64,000 nt of DNA. It comes from Streptomyces nigrescens. GTDB taxonomy: Bacteria > Actinomycetota > Actinomycetes > Streptomycetales > Streptomycetaceae. How positions within the stretch are numbered: position 1 is the first letter of the stretch; the number at the start of each line of letters is the position of its first letter. The notes beneath the pieces were generated by a model that did no database searches, was not told the DNA's origin, and worked only from the letters and a program-made list of their open reading frames with translations. Below, in pieces: positions 51,344 through 59,808 of the stretch. The position numbers and the translations under genes are program-made. Location: contig AP026073.1 of assembly GCA_024349765.1 (NCBI GenBank), positions 5,270,001 through 5,334,000 on the forward strand, given 5' to 3'.

Positions 51344-52231
51344 ATGCGCACCCGATCGACAAGCGGCACGACCCGCCCACTGCTCTCCCGGACCACCGTC
51401 CGGGTCGCCCTCGGCCTGGCCCTCGTCGCCGTCCCCGCCACCGCCGTCGCCACCACGGCGACTCCCGCGGACCACCACCGCCCGGCCGCCGCCCACGACG
51501 CCGCGCGGACCACCCGGGCCGCGACCGGCCTGGACGACCCGGCGAAGAAGGAGATCGCCATGCAGCTGGTCTCCAGCGCGGAGAACTCCTCGCTGGACTG
51601 GAAGGCCCAGTACAAGTACATCGAGGACATCGGCGACGGCCGCGGCTACACCGGCGGCATCATCGGCTTCTGCTCCGGCACCCACGACATGCTCGAACTC
51701 GTCGAGCTCTACACCCAGCGCAAGCCCGGCAACTTGCTCGCCAAGTACCTCCCCGCGCTGCGCAAGGTGGACGGCAGCGACTCGCACGAGGGCCTGGACC
51801 CCAACTACACCAAGGACTGGAAGAAGGCCGCCCAGGACCCGGCGTTCCAGCAGGCCCAGAACGACGAGCGGGACCGGGTCTACTTCAACCCCGCGGTCAA
51901 GCGGGGCAAGGCCGACGGGATAGGCGTGCTGGGCCAGTTCGCGTACTACGACGCGATCGTGATGCACGGTGACGGCGACGACCCGACGAGCTTCTCCGGC
52001 ATCCGCAAGCGGGCGCTGGCCAAGGCGAAGCCGCCGGCCCAGGGCGGCGACGAGAAGACGTACCTCAACGCCTTCCTCGACGCCCGGGTCTGGGCGATGA
52101 AGCAGGAGGAGGCGCACAGCGACACCAGCCGGGTGGACACCGAGCAGCGGGTGTTCCTGAAGAAGGGCAACCTCGATCTGCACACCCCGCTGGACTGGAA
52201 GGTCTACGGGGACGGCTACCACATCGGCTGA
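51344..52231 (+). CDS. csn: Secreted GH46 chitosanase
   Basis: This 295-residue enzyme hydrolyses chitosan in an endo mode. A signal peptide with twin Arg and a hydrophobic stretch (VALGLALVAVPATAVA) precedes a mature domain very close to Streptomyces GH46 chitosanases. The catalytic acid Glu80 (VSSAENSS) and base Asp98 (DIGDGRG) keep the 18-residue spacing of the family, and TYLNAFLDAR and SRVDTEQRVF also match. It is monocistronic: an operator lies upstream and a strong terminator follows at 52246. Confidence 0.96.
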   Translation: MRTRSTSGTTRPLLSRTTVRVALGLALVAVPATAVATTATPADHHRPAAAHDAARTTRAATGLDDPAKKEIAMQLVSSAENSSLDWKAQYKYIEDIGDGRGYTGGIIGFCSGTHDMLELVELYTQRKPGNLLAKYLPALRKVDGSDSHEGLDPNYTKDWKKAAQDPAFQQAQNDERDRVYFNPAVKRGKADGIGVLGQFAYYDAIVMHGDGDDPTSFSGIRKRALAKAKPPAQGGDEKTYLNAFLDARVWAMKQEEAHSDTSRVDTEQRVFLKKGNLDLHTPLDWKVYGDGYHIG

Positions 52232-52245
52232 GCCACGAGACGCAC

Positions 52246-52291
52246 GACGGCCCGTAGGAGAGCGGCAGTTGCCGCTTCCCTACGGGCCGTC
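52246..52291. terminator. Bidirectional hairpin terminator
   Basis: A perfect 13-bp outer stem (GACGGCCCGTAGG with its complement) encloses a second perfect stem AGCGGCA/TGCCGCT (52261-52276). It separates the chitosanase gene from the convergent permease gene. Confidence 0.8.
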
Positions 52292-52326
52292 GCCGTGCGG
52301 GTTCCGTAATGCCGCGGGGCCCAACG

Positions 52327-53778
52327 TCAGTGGGCCGGGGTCGTCGCCGGCTCCCCGCTGTCGTCCACCGCGCCGCGGGCGGGCTGTTGCGGGATCTGTG
52401 GATCGGCGCCGTGTGCGGCCTCCGCAGCCTCCGCTTCGGCGTCCCGCCTCCCGAAGTGGTTGAAGGCGAGGTTGAGGACGATGGCGACCAGACAGCCGGT
52501 GCTGATACCGGAGTCCAGCACGACCAGCAGGTCCTTGGGGAGGTTGTGGTAGAAGTCCGGCGCGGCGATCGGGATCAGGCCGATGCCGACGGCGGCCGCG
52601 ACGATCAGCGCGTTGTCGCCCTTCTCCATCGCCGCGGTGGCCAGCGTCTGGATGCCGCTGGCGGCCACCGAGCCGAAGAGCACGATCCCGGCGCCGCCGA
52701 GGACCGGCAGCGGCACCAGCGAGATGACCGACGCGGCCATCGGGCACAGTCCCAGCACGATCAGGATCAGGCCGCTGGTCGCCACCACGAACCGGCTGCG
52801 CACCTTGGTCATCGCGACCAGGCCGATGTTCTGGGCGAAGGCGCTGTTGGCGAAGCCGTTGAAGAGCGGGCTGATCGCCGTGCCGAGGGTGTCGGCGCGC
52901 AGTCCGCCCTCGATGGTGCGCTCGTCCGCCGGGCGGTCGACGATCCGGCCGAGGGCCAGCATGTCGGCCGTCGACTCGGTCATGCAGACCAGCATCACGA
53001 TGCACATCGAGACGATGGCCGCGATGTCGAACTCCGGGGCGCCGAAGTGGAACGGCGTCGGGAAGCCGATCAGGCTCGCCTTGGTGATCGCGGAGAAGTG
53101 CGTGATGCCCACCGGGATGGCGATCAGGGTGCCGGCTATCAGGCCGAGCAGGATGGCGATCTGCTGGAGGAAACCGCGCAGCACCCGGCGCAGGACCAGC
53201 ACGATCAGGAAGGTCAGCGCGGCCATCCCGATGTTCGTCAGCGAACCGTAGTCGGGGGCCTTGGCGTTGCCGCCCTGCGACCAGTTGAAGGCGACCGGGA
53301 GCAGGGAGACGCCGATCAGGGTGATGACGGTGCCGGTGACGACCGGTGGGAAGAACCGGACCAGCTTGGAGAAGTAGGGGGCGAGGACGAAGCCGAGCAC
53401 ACCGGCGACGATCACCGCGCCGAAGATGATCGGCAGGGCGTGCTCCGGGCTCTGGGCCTTGCCTATGGCGACCATCGGCGTGACGCCGGCGAACGAGACG
53501 CCGTTGACGAACGGGAGCTTGGCGCCGACCTTCCAGAACCCGAGGGTCTGGAGGAGGGTGGCGATGCCCGCGGTGAAGAGGCTGGCGCCCATCAGGAACG
53601 CGGTCTCGGTGGCGCTCAGCCCGCAGGCCGGCCCCACGATCATCGGCGGGGCCACCACGCCCGCGTACATGGCGGCCACATGCTGCAGGCCACTGGTGAA
53701 CATCTTGAAGGGCGGGAGGGTCTCGTCGACCGGATGCTTCCGGTCCCCCTCCGACTTCTGCCCGGTAATTGCGGCCAC
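52327..53778 (-). CDS. NCS2 family purine permease (urate/xanthine type), copy 1
   Basis: This 483-residue protein with about fourteen membrane segments belongs to the nucleobase-ascorbate (NAT/NCS2) family. LQHVAAMYAGVVAPPMIVG at the start, MCIVMLVCMTESTADMLALG in the middle (with the family Glu) and NSAFAQNIGLVAMTKVRSR are diagnostic. It should import urate or xanthine by proton symport. It is the last gene of the urate operon and is clearly related to the permease at 55519. The hydrophilic C-terminal tail (about 45 residues) is acidic and Ala-rich. Confidence 0.92.
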   Translation of the reverse strand: MAAITGQKSEGDRKHPVDETLPPFKMFTSGLQHVAAMYAGVVAPPMIVGPACGLSATETAFLMGASLFTAGIATLLQTLGFWKVGAKLPFVNGVSFAGVTPMVAIGKAQSPEHALPIIFGAVIVAGVLGFVLAPYFSKLVRFFPPVVTGTVITLIGVSLLPVAFNWSQGGNAKAPDYGSLTNIGMAALTFLIVLVLRRVLRGFLQQIAILLGLIAGTLIAIPVGITHFSAITKASLIGFPTPFHFGAPEFDIAAIVSMCIVMLVCMTESTADMLALGRIVDRPADERTIEGGLRADTLGTAISPLFNGFANSAFAQNIGLVAMTKVRSRFVVATSGLILIVLGLCPMAASVISLVPLPVLGGAGIVLFGSVAASGIQTLATAAMEKGDNALIVAAAVGIGLIPIAAPDFYHNLPKDLLVVLDSGISTGCLVAIVLNLAFNHFGRRDAEAEAAEAAHGADPQIPQQPARGAVDDSGEPATTPAH

Positions 53779-54066
53779 TGCGGGCCTCCTGTCGATTTCT
53801 GCGTCGCCGGGGCCGGCGAGGCGAGGCTGTCACGGAGGGCTTGCCATGTGGTGCGGGGTGGAGAAGTCGCCTGGTGAGCGTGGGTGGTGGGCCGCGCTTG
53901 TGGCGCAGGAACGGGCGAGCTGGGCCGACCGGCCCGGGGGTACGAGATGTCCCGCACCCCCGGGGTCCGGCGCTTGCGGATCCCGCTCGGATCCACAAGC
54001 TCGGCCGGAAGCCGTCCCTCCCGGCCGAGTCGGGGGTTGCGTCGGCGGCGGGTGCCGCGCCGGGGG

Positions 54067-55470
54067 TCAGCCCTCGGCGGCGATCCGGGCCAGACGCTGT
54101 GCCTCGGCCCGCGCGGTGCGGGCGATGGCGTCCTCGTCGACGTTGGTGAGGTGGTTGTCCTCGACGACCGGCTTGCCGTTGACGAGGGAGAGGGTGACCG
54201 GTGCGGCCGCGCCGAAGACCAGCGCGGTGACCGGGTCGGCGATGGAGGAGTGGCCGAGTCCGTCGAGCTTCCAGAGGACCAGGTCGGCGAGCTTGCCGGG
54301 CTCCAGCGAGCCGATCTCGGAGGTCCGGCCGAGGACCTGCGCGCCGCCGTAGGTGCCCAGGCGGAGGGACTTGCGGGCGTTGAGGGCGGCCTCGCGGTGG
54401 CTGCCGAGGCGGTTGATCAGCAGGGCGTTGCGCAGCTCGGTGTGGAGTTCGCCGGACTCGTTGGAGGCGGTGCCGTCGACGCCGAGGCCGACCGGGACGC
54501 CGGCCGCGAGCATGTCCGGGACCCGGGCGATACCGGCCGCCAGACGGGCGTTGGAGGACGGGCAGTGGGCGACACCGGTCTTGGTCCGGGCGAAGGCCGC
54601 GATGTCCGAGTCGGTCATGTGGACGCAGTGCGCCATCCACACGTCCTCACCGAGCCAGCCGGTGGACTCGAAGTAGTCGGTCGGACCCATGCCGAACAGC
54701 TCGTGGCAGAACTTCTCCTCCTCCACCGTCTCCGAGCCGTGGGTGTGCATGCGTACGCCCTTGCGGCGGGCCAGCTTGGCGCCCTCCCGCAGGAGTTCGG
54801 TGGAGATGGAGAACGGCGAACAGGGGGCGGCGGCGATGTGCACCATCGAGCCGAAGGAGGCGTCGTGGTGCTTGTCGATGGCCTCCTCGGTGCCCAGCAG
54901 GGCGCCCTCGGTGGTCTCGACGGCGAAGTCCGGCGGCAGACCGCCGTCCTTCTCGCTGCGGTCCATGGAGCCACGGGCCAGGGTGATCCGGGCGCCGATC
55001 TCGGCGGCCGCGGCGAGCTCGGCGCTCACCAGGTCGCCGGAGCCGTGCGGGAAGACGTAGTGGTGGTCGGAGGCGGTGGTGACGCCGCCCTTGACCATCA
55101 TGCCGAGCGAGCCCTGGGTGGCCGCGGCCAGCATCGGCGCGTCGATCCGGGCCCAGGTCGGGTACAGCGCGACCAGCCAGTTGAACAGGTTGTGGTCGGT
55201 GGCCAGGCCGCGGGTGATCCACTGGTAGAAGTGGTGGTGGGTGTTGATCAGGCCGGGGGTGACCAGGTGCCCCGTGCCGTCGACCCGGCGGACGACGTTT
55301 TCCAGACCCTCGGGGGCCTTGCCGGCGCCCAGCGACTCGATGATGTTGTCGGCGACGACCACATAGCCGGTGGCGTACTCGGTGTCGTCGGCGTCGACGG
55401 TCGCGATGGCGCAGTTCTCGATGACGATGCGCTGCTTCACCGCGCTGTCAGGGGATGCCGATGCAGCCAT
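54067..55470 (-). CDS. 8-oxoguanine / guanine deaminase-type amidohydrolase
   Basis: This 467-residue amidohydrolase deaminates a purine base. Metal ligands are seen in THHHFYQW, MHTHGSETVEEE, AHCVHM and LGVDGTASNE. The HHHFYQWITRGLA pattern is typical of the 8-oxoguanine deaminase branch rather than classical guanine deaminase. The products would be urate (from 8-oxoguanine) or xanthine (from guanine), both feeding this operon. ATG 55470 with GAGGAC upstream is preferred to the longer frame. The 288 bases between its stop and the next permease start show no gene. Confidence 0.87.
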   Translation of the reverse strand: MAASASPDSAVKQRIVIENCAIATVDADDTEYATGYVVVADNIIESLGAGKAPEGLENVVRRVDGTGHLVTPGLINTHHHFYQWITRGLATDHNLFNWLVALYPTWARIDAPMLAAATQGSLGMMVKGGVTTASDHHYVFPHGSGDLVSAELAAAAEIGARITLARGSMDRSEKDGGLPPDFAVETTEGALLGTEEAIDKHHDASFGSMVHIAAAPCSPFSISTELLREGAKLARRKGVRMHTHGSETVEEEKFCHELFGMGPTDYFESTGWLGEDVWMAHCVHMTDSDIAAFARTKTGVAHCPSSNARLAAGIARVPDMLAAGVPVGLGVDGTASNESGELHTELRNALLINRLGSHREAALNARKSLRLGTYGGAQVLGRTSEIGSLEPGKLADLVLWKLDGLGHSSIADPVTALVFGAAAPVTLSLVNGKPVVEDNHLTNVDEDAIARTARAEAQRLARIAAEG

Positions 55471-55518
55471 GGTGCTGTCCTCGTACTTTCGGTGATGGCG
55501 GTTGGGCACGGCATGGCC

Positions 55519-56922
55519 CTAGGGGATTTGAGTGCCGGAGCCGGGCGAGGCGGCTGACAGTACCGCTGCCCGTGGGGTGCTCCGGGTGCCGAGATGGTGG
55601 AAGAACAGGTTGAGCGCGACCGCGACCAGTGCTCCGGCGCTGATCCCGGAGCCGAGCACGGTCTGTGCCCAGGCGGGGAAGTCCGCGTAGAAGGTCGGCG
55701 CGGCGAGCGGGATGATGCCCGCGCCGAGCGACACGGCCACCAGGATGATGTTGGAGCTGTCGTCGAGACCGGCCTCGGAGAGCGTACGGATGCCGCTGAC
55801 CGCGATCGATCCGAACAGGACGATACCCGCACCGCCGAGCACCGGCATCGGCACCAGCGAGACCACGGCCCCCAGGACGGGGAAGGCGCCGAGGACGAGG
55901 AGCACGGCGCCGGCCAGCGCGACGACGTACCGGCTGCGCACCCGGGTCAGCGAGACCACTCCGACGTTCTGCGCGAAGGCGCTGGTCGGGAAGCCGCCGA
56001 AGATCGGCCCGAGGAGGGTGGCGATGCCGTCGGTGCGCAGTCCGCGGGTGATGGTGGTGCCGGTGGTGGGCCGGTCGCAGATCTCGCCGAGGGCCAGCAT
56101 GCCGGCCGAGGACTCCGTCATCAGCACCAGCATCACGATGCACAGCGAGAGGATCGCGGCGGGCTGGAATTCGGGCGGGCCGAAGGAGAACGGCGTGGGC
56201 AGTGCGGCGATCGGGGCGGAACGCAGTCCCTCGAAGCTCGCCATCCCGAGCGGGATCGCGGCGAGGGTGCCGACGACCAGGCCGATCAGCAGCGCGATCT
56301 GCTTGACGAAGCCCTGGGCGAAGCGCTGGATCAGCAGGATCACCACGAGGGTGAAGGCGGCGAGCGCGAGGTTGTTCATGTCGCCGAAGTCGGCGGCGTG
56401 CTTGTCGCCGCCCTGGGCCCAGCCGACCGGTACGGGCATCAGGGTGACCCCGATGAGGGTGATCACCACGCCGGTGACCAGCGGCGGGAAGAACCGCAGC
56501 AGCTTCCCGAAGAACGGGCCGATCGCGAGGCAGAACACCCCGGCGACCATCACCGCGCCGTAGATGGCGGGGAGTTGGTGGCCCTTGGCGGTGGTCTCGG
56601 CGATGGCGAGCATCGGGGTGATGCCGGCGGAGCTGGCGGCGTTGACGAACGGCAGCCGGTTGCCGGCGAAATTCCGGATGCCGAGTGTCTGCAGGAGCGT
56701 GGCGAGCCCGGCGATGAGCAGGCTGGCGGCGATCAGCCGGGTCCGGCCCGCGGTGTCCAGGCCGACGGCCTGGCCGATGATGAGCGGAGGGGTGACGACG
56801 CCGGCGTACATGGCGGCGATGTGCTGGAGTGCGGCGGGGAGGAGCCGCCTGGCCGCCGGCTTCTCGTCCACCGGATGGACCGGGGACGAGGGGTGGTGCG
56901 GGACTTGCGAATGCTGTGCCAT
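55519..56922 (-). CDS. NCS2 family purine permease, copy 2
   Basis: This 467-residue permease is a paralogue of the one at 52327 and shares LQHIAAMYAGVVTPPLIIG, LCIVMLVLMTESSAGMLALG, TSAFAQNVGVVSLTRVRSR and the VLGGAGIVLFG segment. It lies directly after urate oxidase, so urate uptake is its likely main role. Start ATG 56922 follows a GAGGGGAACG stretch. Having two NCS2 genes around a purine deaminase suggests that urate and another base (xanthine or 8-oxoguanine) have separate carriers. Confidence 0.92.
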   Translation of the reverse strand: MAQHSQVPHHPSSPVHPVDEKPAARRLLPAALQHIAAMYAGVVTPPLIIGQAVGLDTAGRTRLIAASLLIAGLATLLQTLGIRNFAGNRLPFVNAASSAGITPMLAIAETTAKGHQLPAIYGAVMVAGVFCLAIGPFFGKLLRFFPPLVTGVVITLIGVTLMPVPVGWAQGGDKHAADFGDMNNLALAAFTLVVILLIQRFAQGFVKQIALLIGLVVGTLAAIPLGMASFEGLRSAPIAALPTPFSFGPPEFQPAAILSLCIVMLVLMTESSAGMLALGEICDRPTTGTTITRGLRTDGIATLLGPIFGGFPTSAFAQNVGVVSLTRVRSRYVVALAGAVLLVLGAFPVLGAVVSLVPMPVLGGAGIVLFGSIAVSGIRTLSEAGLDDSSNIILVAVSLGAGIIPLAAPTFYADFPAWAQTVLGSGISAGALVAVALNLFFHHLGTRSTPRAAVLSAASPGSGTQIP

Positions 56923-57005
56923 GGGTCGTTCCCCTCGGGTTCCGCGCCCCCTCCCCGCTGCGGGGCGAGGAGGGGACACGAGGCACGGCGCTGCGTCTGA
57001 AGCCC

Positions 57006-57929
57006 TCAGAGGTTCGTCAGATCCACCGGGATCTTGGCTTCGACACCGTCGCGCAGAACAGTGGCTTCGATCAGGCCGTACGGGCGGTCCGCCGCGTAGT
57101 AGACCTCGTTGTCGTTCTTGAGCCCGAACGGCTCCAGGTCCACCAGGAAGTGGTGCTTGTTCGGGAGCGAGAACCGCACCTCGTCGATCTCGGAGCGGTT
57201 GTTGATGATGCGCGACCCCATTTGGTACAGGGTCTGCTGGAGCGAGAGGCTGTAGGTCTCGGCGAAGGCGTGCAGCATGTGCTTCTTCACCTGCTCGTAC
57301 GAACGCTCCCAGTTGGGCATCCGCTGCTCGTCGTCGGTCCAGTTGAACCGCCAGCGGCCGGACACCTGAGTGGCGAGGATGCGGTCGTAGGCCTCCTTCA
57401 GCGTCGTGTACTTGTCCTTGATGTAGCCCCAGAACTCCGAGTTGGTGGAGTTCATCACCACGAGGTCCTTCAGACCCGAGATGACCTGCCACTGCTCGCC
57501 GTCGTAGGTGATCTCGGTGACCCGGGTCTCCTGGCCCTTGCGGACGAAGGAGTGCTTGACCTCGTCGGAGCCGATGAACTTGGAGTTGGCGTCGGAGGTC
57601 TCGATCCGCTCCCAGGCGTACTCCTCGATGCGGATCCGGGCCCGGTGGATCGGCTCCTGGCTGGTCACGAAGTGCCGGGCCAGGTGGATGCCGAACTGCT
57701 CGGCCGACTCGATCCCGTACTCCTTGGCGAAGGCGTACACGGTGTTCTTGGTCGTGTCGGTGGGCAGGCAGTGGGCGTTGGAACCGGAGAGGTGGACCTC
57801 CTCCAGGTCGCCGGAGAGCGCGACGGAGACGTTCAGGTCCTTGATGTGGTGCGTGTCGCCGTCGCGGGTGATCTTGACGACGCGGTTTTCCGCCTTGCCG
57901 TACTGGTTCTGGCCGAGAATCGTGGGCAT
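57006..57929 (-). CDS. Urate oxidase (cofactor-free)
   Basis: This 307-residue enzyme oxidises urate with O2 to 5-hydroxyisourate and H2O2. MPTILGQNQYGKAENRVVKI holds the catalytic Lys, and LPTDTTKNTVYAFAKEYGI the conserved Thr and TKNT motif; the C-terminal His region lies in FSLPNKHHFLVDLEPFGL. ATG 57929 is chosen over a longer frame because it matches the family start. It follows HIU hydrolase by seven bases, so the three enzymes that convert urate to S-allantoin are coded in one block. The H2O2 produced explains the catalase under the same type of operator. Confidence 0.96.
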   Translation of the reverse strand: MPTILGQNQYGKAENRVVKITRDGDTHHIKDLNVSVALSGDLEEVHLSGSNAHCLPTDTTKNTVYAFAKEYGIESAEQFGIHLARHFVTSQEPIHRARIRIEEYAWERIETSDANSKFIGSDEVKHSFVRKGQETRVTEITYDGEQWQVISGLKDLVVMNSTNSEFWGYIKDKYTTLKEAYDRILATQVSGRWRFNWTDDEQRMPNWERSYEQVKKHMLHAFAETYSLSLQQTLYQMGSRIINNRSEIDEVRFSLPNKHHFLVDLEPFGLKNDNEVYYAADRPYGLIEATVLRDGVEAKIPVDLTNL

Positions 57930-57936
57930 GTCGGTG

Positions 57937-58335
57937 CTAGCTCCCTCGGTATACGGAGTAGCCGAACGGGTTGAGCAGCAGCGGTACGTGGTAGTGCTCG
58001 CCCGGCTTGACGGCAAAGGTGATTGCCACCTCCGGGAAGAAAGCTCCGCTGTCCCTTACGCGGGGGGCGTCCTGCTGTTCCTCGGCTTGCTGGTGGGAAA
58101 CGAAGTACGCCTCGGTCTCGAATTCGATGCGTACGTGGGTGGTGCCTTCCGGCAGTGCCGGCAGGTCCTTGCAGCGCCCGTCCGCGTCGGTCTTGGACGC
58201 GCCGTGGGCGGTCCAGGCACCGTCGCCGCCGGAGCGCACCGAGAGCGTGAGGGCGACGCCCTCCGCGGGGCGGCCCACGCTGGTGTCCAGGATGTGCGTG
58301 GACACCGACGTCTGTGCAGCCGTCTCGCTGCTCAT
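57937..58335 (-). CDS. uraH: 5-hydroxyisourate hydrolase (transthyretin-like)
   Basis: This 132-residue enzyme hydrolyses 5-hydroxyisourate to OHCU. It carries the family signature at both ends: STHILDTSVGRPAEGV at the start and the C-terminal YRGS. The catalytic His, Arg and His residues are in THILD, THVRIEFE and GEHYHVPLLLNP. The start overlaps the stop of the decarboxylase gene (ATGA). It should act as a tetramer with active sites in the central channel. Confidence 0.96.
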   Translation of the reverse strand: MSSETAAQTSVSTHILDTSVGRPAEGVALTLSVRSGGDGAWTAHGASKTDADGRCKDLPALPEGTTHVRIEFETEAYFVSHQQAEEQQDAPRVRDSGAFFPEVAITFAVKPGEHYHVPLLLNPFGYSVYRGS

Positions 58336-58853
58336 GCTGCGTCTCCTTCCGCGGTTTCCGCGATACGGGTCAGGCGAATGCGGTTGATCTTGCCGAGCTC
58401 CACACGCACGATCTCCCGCTCCTGTTCCGGCGAGTTGTCGATCCGGTTACGGAGCGCGTCGCGCATCTGCTCCCCGGTACGGCCGGAGGCGCAGATCAGG
58501 AAGACGTGCCCGAACTTCTCCTGGTAGGCCAGGTTGAGTTCGAGCATTTCCGCCTTGAGCTCGTCGGAGGCGCCGGCCATCCCGCTCTGCTCGCGGTTCG
58601 AGGTCGGGTCGCCCGGCTTCGGCCGGCCGATGGGCGGGTGCCCGGCCATCGCCTCGGCCAGGTCCTCCGCGGTCAGCTCCGCCATGGCGGCGTCGCTGGC
58701 GGCGAACAGGGCGTCGGTGGTGGCGTAGGGGCGCTGGGCGAGGATCTTGCTCCCCCATGCCCGGCTGGCGCACACCTCGTGCAGTACGGACCGGGCCGTA
58801 CCGTCGTCGGAGGTGTTGAACCGGGCGAGCGCCGGGGTCGTACTCGAAGACAC
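58332..58853 (-). CDS. uraD: OHCU decarboxylase
   Basis: This 173-residue protein decarboxylates 2-oxo-4-hydroxy-4-carboxy-5-ureidoimidazoline to S-allantoin. The motif MAGHPPIGRP contains the catalytic His, SNREQSGM is the following conserved block, and EKFGHVFLICASGRT closes the site. I chose GTG 58853 with GGAGG upstream; the longer frame runs into the operator. It is first in the urate operon, about 70 bases after the palindrome at 58926. Confidence 0.95.
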   Translation of the reverse strand: MSSSTTPALARFNTSDDGTARSVLHEVCASRAWGSKILAQRPYATTDALFAASDAAMAELTAEDLAEAMAGHPPIGRPKPGDPTSNREQSGMAGASDELKAEMLELNLAYQEKFGHVFLICASGRTGEQMRDALRNRIDNSPEQEREIVRVELGKINRIRLTRIAETAEGDAA

Positions 58854-58925
58854 GGGAAGCCTCCGTGGCCTGGTGCTGGACAGCTCTGCTTGGCTGGAAA
58901 CAGCTAAGACCCCCGGCAACATCAC

Positions 58926-58942
58926 GTCAACACTTTGTTGAA
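58926..58942. promoter_or_regulatory. AllR-type operator before the urate operon
   Basis: GTCAACACTTTGTTGAA has the 7-3-7 layout of the site at 38892. Read toward the operon, it gives TTGACG followed after 17 bases by TTAGCT as likely -35 and -10. Repressor binding would cover the -35. Confidence 0.82.
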
Positions 58943-58958
58943 AACTCGGCGACACAAA

Positions 58959-58989
58959 AGCCGCCGTCCGGCGGTACGGGACGGCGGCT
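58959..58989 (-). terminator. Intrinsic terminator of the HTH gene
   Basis: An 11-bp stem (AGCCGCCGTCC with its complement) and a nine-base loop are followed on the minus strand by four U. It ends the transcript of the small genes at 59025 and 59402 just before the urate operon promoter. Confidence 0.75.
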
Positions 58990-59024
58990 CCGGCTGCCTG
59001 GACGGGGCGTATGCCCCCTTCGCC

Positions 59025-59405
59025 TCAGTCGGCGTCCTTCGCGGCGTTCTCCCTGTTCAAGTAGTTGTAGACGGTGAAACGGCTGACGCCAAGGGCCCCC
59101 GCCACGGTCTCGACGCCGTGTCGGACCGAGAAGGCGCCCCGGGATTCCAGTATCCGGACCACCGATTGCTTGGTCTTGCGGTCCAGCTCGGCCAGCGGCA
59201 TGCCGTGCCGGCGCTGGAGCTCGGCGAGGATGTGGTCGAGCGAATCCGAGAGGTGCGGGAGCCGGACGGCCACCCGGTCCTCCCCCTCCCAGGCCAGCAC
59301 GACGTCGTCGCCGCGCGCCTGGTCCGGCGCGACCATCTGTCCACCCATCGCGTCCACCAGCGGCTTGACCGCCTGGACGAACGGGTGGTCCGCGGGCTCG
59401 GTCAC
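59025..59405 (-). CDS. Small HTH protein (YheO-type C-terminal helix-turn-helix)
   Basis: This 126-residue protein ends with a helix-turn-helix of the YheO/DauR type: ELDRKTKQSVVRILESRGAF, then GVETVAGALGVSRFTVYNYL. The N-terminal half (about 70 residues, with VRLPHLSDSLDHILAELQRR) is shorter than the PAS-like sensor of YheO. GTG 59405 overlaps the stop of the next gene upstream. It lies next to the urate operon on the same strand but behind its own terminator. It may be a second, ligand-sensing regulator of purine genes. Confidence 0.78.
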   Translation of the reverse strand: MTEPADHPFVQAVKPLVDAMGGQMVAPDQARGDDVVLAWEGEDRVAVRLPHLSDSLDHILAELQRRHGMPLAELDRKTKQSVVRILESRGAFSVRHGVETVAGALGVSRFTVYNYLNRENAAKDAD

Positions 59406-59680
59406 GACGTTCCCCCCTCGCCCTGCCCGGCATCCCCGATCACATTGACCTGGAGGGAGACCCGGGTGGCCCCGGCCCGCAGGGATTCCCGCAGCAGCGC
59501 GGTCACCGCACCGAGCACCTGATCCGCCTCGCCCTCGGCCGTGTTGCCGAACGGGCCGACGTCCACGGCGTCCAGCTCGGCGCCCGTGACGATCTCGCGG
59601 GCCACCACCGCATGCGCCGGCGCCTCGTCCAGGTCGAACGGCTCCGTTGTGAACTCAACTCTCAATCGCACGTCGCTCAA
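59402..59680 (-). CDS. Small protein resembling the thiamine-binding MTH1187/YkoF fold
   Basis: This 92-residue protein contains FTTEPFDLDEAPAHAVVARE and GPFGNTAEGEADQVLGAV, ending in GATRVSLQVNVIGD. The second block resembles the GT-x-EG-x-x-x-V and GA-x-RV pattern of MTH1187 (DUF77) thiamine-binding proteins, although the match is imperfect. Its stop overlaps the HTH gene start. It may bind a small ligand and pair with the HTH protein. Function is not established by the sequence. Confidence 0.6.
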   Translation of the reverse strand: MSDVRLRVEFTTEPFDLDEAPAHAVVAREIVTGAELDAVDVGPFGNTAEGEADQVLGAVTALLRESLRAGATRVSLQVNVIGDAGQGEGGTS

Positions 59681-59728
59681 CCTACGCGCGGCGGGCCCGA
59701 CTCACCAGAAATTGCTCGGGAGCCCCAC

Positions 59729-59757
59729 TTGACAGCCTCCGAGCACGCCGGGCAATG
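59729..59757 (+). promoter_or_regulatory. Candidate promoter of the glyoxylate-to-glycerate genes
   Basis: TTGACA (59729-59734) is followed after 17 bases by GCAATG, or after 18 by CAATGT, about 50 bases before the hydroxypyruvate isomerase start. No clear TTCAACA-type site is present; two GTTCCA words lie between the promoter and the start. Confidence 0.45.
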
Positions 59758-59808
59758 TTCCAGTACGCAGAAAAACAGTTCCACTATCCGGAAGGAGCGC
59801 CGGCCCTC

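Noticed and set aside
52280-54640. A 786-codon minus-strand frame across the permease and deaminase genes.
   Set aside because: Arg/Pro-rich composition and disagreement with two clearly recognisable proteins in another frame of the same strand.
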